Part shown: one piece after another, positions 7,401-7,581 of the stretch | How the letters are laid out: each line of letters opens with the position of its first letter | Numbering within the stretch: position 1 is the first letter of the stretch | Source: Verrucomicrobiota bacterium | GTDB taxonomy: Bacteria; Verrucomicrobiota; Verrucomicrobiia; Limisphaerales; UBA11358 | Length of the DNA stretch: 7,581 bases | Direction of reading: 5' to 3' | Assembly (NCBI GenBank): GCA_021323835.1 | Contig: JAJPKI010000180.1 | Span: 1-7,581 of the forward strand | Made by a program: the position numbers and the translations under genes | The notes under the pieces: generated by a model | Databases searched by the model: none | What the model saw: the letters and a program-made list of their open reading frames with translations, nothing else | What the model was told of the DNA's origin: nothing

Positions 7401-7581
7401 CCAAAATTTGCCGAACGGCAGCACGTTCAATGTAACCAACGGAACATTTTCATGGCCGACGGTCGAGACCAACGGCCCGGGCGTTTATAATTTGCAATTC
7501 ATCGCCGCAGACAACGGCACGCATCAAATGATAACAACACAAATTGTCGCCGTGACCGTGCTCGAATCCAACATTGCGCCG
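1414..7581 (+). CDS. Giant secreted multidomain protein with CotH kinase-like and four lamin-tail domains (3' end outside window)
   Basis: The frame is open for 2056 codons and has no stop before the window ends. An in-frame TGA at 1372-1374 precedes ATG 1414, the first ATG after it; a weak GAAG lies 5 nt upstream as ribosome site. Residues 1-25 form a signal peptide. Domain order by residue: galactose-binding modules (27-164, 170-307, 310-451), Ig-like (459-538), LTD1 (541-689), Fn3-associated (703-772), CotH-like (792-1194), chitobiase-like with an inserted jelly roll (1195-1463), LTD2 (1470-1645), LTD3 (1650-1780), LTD4 (1785-1954) and a cadherin/Ig-like repeat (1957-2051). No transmembrane segment is seen after the signal peptide. 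Exported proteins of this design occur in Verrucomicrobia and related bacteria, generally without known function. A role as a carbohydrate-binding surface or matrix protein is inferred. The C-terminus, where a sorting or anchoring signal would sit, is not visible. Gene assignment is firm; function is not. Confidence 0.93.
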   Translation, partial: MFFSSHHFRLIGVIFIAALTCHASTQLDLNSLGAVAAQSSGSGASASRAIDGNTSTFSQTSNLSNSFWEVTLNRRVQISKIQLMPTAWDIASNLVLRVYDLYGQTVFQATVSGVGTDTNGLPVWSTNLPAGIYGRTVHFGLENGQTNGAGSFIVSIAEVQVFGDPSATLGPSAMASVGTVWQSSTNLDPNFAVDGNPATTSETQDQTNAYWLLTFDNPRAVQRLELVNTTTSANASRLQGLTVRILDNSSNSLASTTIPSVATGGNWIFTPPIAVTNARYVKIGLENGNTNGQGNHIVAFAEVNVLSTTNLGAGKPAYMTRDSDTMPPNSNVNDDNYATIGGTGTVNTHDFFWEMNLGQPYALYNVRIVTANGERPNLTNATLTIMDGNYNPIYMLPLSNAVSEICDVALPSPVFGQYVRVGYEYAQRSVGNGSPSATWEIDMKEVQAYGRPTNEVGLLSFTASPTQIVSSASATLQWQENDLAQLALYPGGNSAGSNTLANGSGSLTLSPATSTEYTLVGYSFSNNFPRQVTVEVNGQKLPPQISEFMADNLFTLNDGNGNASDWIELHNPNNTPLDISGDYLSDDPAAQTKWQFPSGTIISPHGYFIVFADSSATNHMVDSSGYLHTSFGLDNNGESLILTGTNGTTVLDGITNFPAQMTDLAYGRTLAGQWAFLEPTPFAPNVATNYAGWLADLNFDHKRGWFTNAFTLVISNSNVGAQVFWSTNGFEPTNLYTGPLNIANTVGVRAQVKQAGYKSPRIKTHTYLFLNDIVQQSQLSTTITQNPIYTNRLRQGFLDLPIISINVPPAGPQYAYLAYNQDRPDRTASVEFFMPDGSNIQQDCGLVHLGGQFGMGTGLYGKKTWQLNFSSEYGANYLQFPLFAGFDHGILAHDKYKELDIHAGNQDQGGYGGSRGFYMSHAFALDSMLDMGDLNPHSRFVMVFTNGVYMGQFCMNERLTDAMLAEYLGGSKSDYLTVKGNDNTGTWGFIPGVADGPDRSPYDYVRTNMSSYYAIKDRVDVTNNIDYMLMWQWGNAEAEFRAAMPRAPGKGGFKVWLADADGLVRQQSGVNGQLTKDNVTGTVFTWGPGWIFSNLLHEANSDFKTLLADRIYKNFFNNGPMTPTKLQARLDARMAEITNSMVGEMARWSAASGYSPTTWQNDAAYARANLFPARGNTLISQFRAAGWYPSFDPPTLSQVGGSVTNGYKLTISAPGGTIFYTLDGSDPRLAGGLTNSSAFAFVTGSAATNIISVVNIPLNSAWKFFNTNVAPAGSWTSVNYNDTAWPSSNTPAGYPQPDGVTFSNVLSYGSDINNKWISYYFRQSFVVTNLAGITNMTLGLNVDDGAVVYLNGTELTRGTNMPAGPITNGTFALTAVSGPSETIVNFYNVPANLLVTGTNVVAVEVHQDAVTSSDLHFNLSLFGAVTNITFSSSLTLTLTNATTINLRVLNGTNWSALETAGFILAPLRQPNVGDVLISELNYHPPDSENYEFVELYNTTTNQLDLSGAQISGGITYLFPNGFSVAPSGFAIAARNLASFAARYQNTNSPYYYSGLNVAGPYSGKMSNSGDSVVLVASNGVELCEVNYDTNEVWSTRANGEGSSLELANLNAAAANGTNLANLNFYLNHGQNWKSSGLYNGSPGRLDTTPKTVVINELNAHTHVGADWLELKNLTANPVDISGNYLSDDLNNVFKYYLPPGTIVPASGFLVLSQTNVGFAFSEHGEDIVLAQTSGTNIIRFIDALTYEGVAREESLGRYTRSDGIVDFTELRSQTPGAENDLPRVGPVVISEIMYHPATNKFEYIEIANISPTNVLLYDPLAPTNTWWLTNAVTFVFPTNQTLAPGAAAIICETNSTAFQAAYNVPTNVTIYGPYSGHLDNAGEHIKLEHPGDRETNGFLPFYRMDHVLYAPDGAWPTQADSGNNISLERVTLEGYGSDPINWQPSATNGSPGIFIGNRPPIVNVIGATTVTEGDTVSLTAQTTDPDLPWQTLTLSGQNLPNGSTFNVTNGTFSWPTVETNGPGVYNLQFIAADNGTHQMITTQIVAVTVLESNIAP
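1492..2766 (+). other. Three tandem discoidin-like (F5/8 type C-like) galactose-binding modules
   Basis: Module 1 (residues 27-164) begins with the fold's typical 'A-A-Q-S-S ... S-R-A-I-D-G-N' and a later 'F-W-E-V-T-L' strand. Module 2 (170-307) repeats this as 'NFAVDGNPAT' and 'YWLLTF'. Both end in a shared signature, GLENGxTNGxGxxIVxxAEVxV, which points to duplication of one module. Module 3 (310-451) is more distant: 'FFWEMNLGQPYALYNVRIV' and a closing 'WEIDMKEVQAYG' strand support the same fold. Such modules bind sugars or other surface ligands in known proteins; the ligand here cannot be read from sequence. Confidence 0.75.
2788..3027 (+). other. Ig-like linker domain
   Basis: Residues 459-538 follow a pattern often seen in bacterial surface proteins: 'SFTASPTQI' opening strand, 'SATLQW' central strand with the core Trp, and 'SPATSTEYTL' plus 'RQVTVEVNG' closing strands. 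It probably serves as a rigid spacer between the sugar-binding modules and LTD1. Confidence 0.6.
3034..3480 (+). other. Lamin-tail domain 1
   Basis: Residues 541-689 carry the bacterial lamin-tail (Ig-fold) pattern: 'QISEFMADN' first strand, 'DWIELHNPNNTPLDISGDYL' core, 'KWQFPSGTIISPHGYFIVFAD' turn, and 'GESLILTG ... DGI' strands. It is placed directly before the Fn3-associated and CotH-like domains, a common order in large CotH-containing proteins. Its core motif is nearly repeated in LTD3 at the DNA level. Confidence 0.8.
3520..3729 (+). other. Fn3-associated / chitobiase C-terminal-like module
   Basis: Residues 703-772 match the short beta module often found before bacterial CotH domains: 'RGWFTNAFTLVIS', 'AQVFWSTNGFEPTNLYTGPLNI' (variant of the usual 'YYTTDGSxP ... 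YTGPI'), 'VGVRAQVKQAGYKSP' and a final 'THTYLFLND'. The function of the module is structural as far as known. Confidence 0.65.
3787..4995 (+). other. CotH kinase-like domain with altered active-site positions
   Basis: Residues 792-1194 have the family plan: 'LPIISINV', 'SVEFFMPDG', a glycine-rich 'GLVHLGGQ', Lys862/Lys863 in 'GKKTWQLNF', 'SEYGANYLQFPLF', 'NGVYMGQFCMNERL' with Glu957, the helix 'NIDYMLMWQWGN', and 'WLADADG' with Asp1059 and Asp1061. The C-terminal helical part ('FFNNGPMTPTKLQARLDAR', 'GEMARWS', 'LISQFRAAGWYP') is also typical. CotH of Bacillus is an atypical secretory-type kinase that phosphorylates coat proteins. Compared with verrucomicrobial homologues as I recall them, the usual R-D before the helix is Ser920-His921, and the usual N-x-D ... 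N segment reads Asn1035-Ala-Glu1037 ... Ala1042. The lysine and the D-x-D are kept. Kinase activity is therefore doubtful. Confidence 0.8.
4996..5802 (+). other. Chitobiase C-terminal-like module apparently split by an inserted galactose-binding domain
   Basis: The first half (residues 1195-1253) contains the hallmark 'GGTIFYTLDGSDPR'. The expected second half, 'TTINLRVLNGTNWSALETAGF' in type, appears only at 1426-1463. Between them lie about 170 residues (roughly 1254-1423, nt 5173-5682) that read as a complete jelly-roll domain: an early Trp-rich part ('SAWKFF', 'NYNDTAWPSS'), 'YYFRQSFVV', 'LNVDDGAVVYLNGTEL', 'GTNVVAVEVHQ', and 'SSDLHFNLSLF'. This pattern resembles the beta-galactosidase-type sugar-binding modules common in Verrucomicrobia and Planctomycetes. 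The motifs are visible; the nested-insertion reading is inference. Confidence 0.65.
5821..7275 (+). repeat. Array of three further lamin-tail domains (LTD2-LTD4)
   Basis: LTD2 (residues 1470-1645) opens with 'DVLISELNYHPPDSENYEFVEL', LTD3 (1650-1780) with 'VVINELNAHTHVGADWLEL', and LTD4 (1785-1954) with 'VVISEIMYHPATNKFEYIEI'. Each continues with a 'P-x-G-x-x-(V/L)-(A/P)-(P/S)-G' turn and an 'H/N-x-G-(E/D)-x-(I/V)-x-L' strand, and LTD2 and LTD4 end in a similar 'NGSPG' segment. LTD2 and LTD4 belong to the longer 'SEIxYHP' type; LTD3 is the shorter type and is closest to LTD1. The alternating types suggest descent from a duplicated pair. Confidence 0.78.
7282..7566 (+). other. Cadherin/Ig-like repeat at the right edge
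   Basis: Residues 1957-2051 start with 'NRPPIVNVIGATTVTEGDTVSLTAQTTDPD' and continue with 'LPNGSTFNVTNGTFSWPTVETNGPGVYNLQFIAADNG' and 'IVAVTVLES', the typical plan of putative-Ig/cadherin-like repeats. The last residues read 'NIAP', which usually begins the next repeat, so more copies probably follow outside the window. Confidence 0.7.

Noticed and set aside
6721..7404. A 227-codon open frame on the minus strand.
   Set aside because: It lies wholly opposite the giant gene, its product is Arg/Val-rich without any recognisable domain, and the + strand frame shows clear lamin-tail motifs throughout.
1..7581. tRNA, rRNA, CRISPR array, insertion sequence or defence system.
   Set aside because: All but 117 bases are covered by the two coding regions, and the spacer shows no tRNA-like fold, spaced repeats or transposase remnants.

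Overview
The window looks like part of a Verrucomicrobiota genome, most probably a Pedosphaera/Limisphaerales-type soil or freshwater bacterium. This is inferred from the very long secreted protein that joins galactose-binding, lamin-tail and CotH-type domains, a combination I associate with that phylum and its relatives, and from its Thr/Asn-rich sequence. No rRNA or other phylogenetic marker is present, so the placement is tentative.

Layout: both genes lie on the + strand. Positions 2-1297 are the C-terminal part (431 residues) of purL, the large subunit of phosphoribosylformylglycinamidine synthase in purine biosynthesis; its N-terminal part lies before the window. A perfect 10-bp stem with a 3-nt loop sits in frame inside purL (1034-1056) and resembles a mobile palindromic element tolerated in a surface loop. 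A 116-bp spacer (1298-1413) follows. It holds a weak terminator-like hairpin nested in an 8-bp inverted repeat. From 1414 to the end of the window a single reading frame runs for at least 2056 codons without a stop. Reading every codon by eye, I found no interruption.

The giant protein carries, in order: a signal peptide; three discoidin-like (F5/8 type C-like) galactose-binding modules; an Ig-like linker; a lamin-tail domain (LTD1); an Fn3-associated/chitobiase C-terminal-like module; a CotH kinase-like domain; a second chitobiase-like module that appears split by an inserted jelly-roll galactose-binding domain; three more lamin-tail domains (LTD2-4); and a cadherin/Ig-like repeat that opens a C-terminal part lying outside the window. 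It is probably an exported surface or matrix protein that binds carbohydrate. The CotH-like domain has the family's overall plan but seems to have lost several polar residues expected at the active site.

The two genes have no evident functional link; purL is housekeeping and the giant gene is accessory. I found no RNA gene, CRISPR array, transposase or other defined system.
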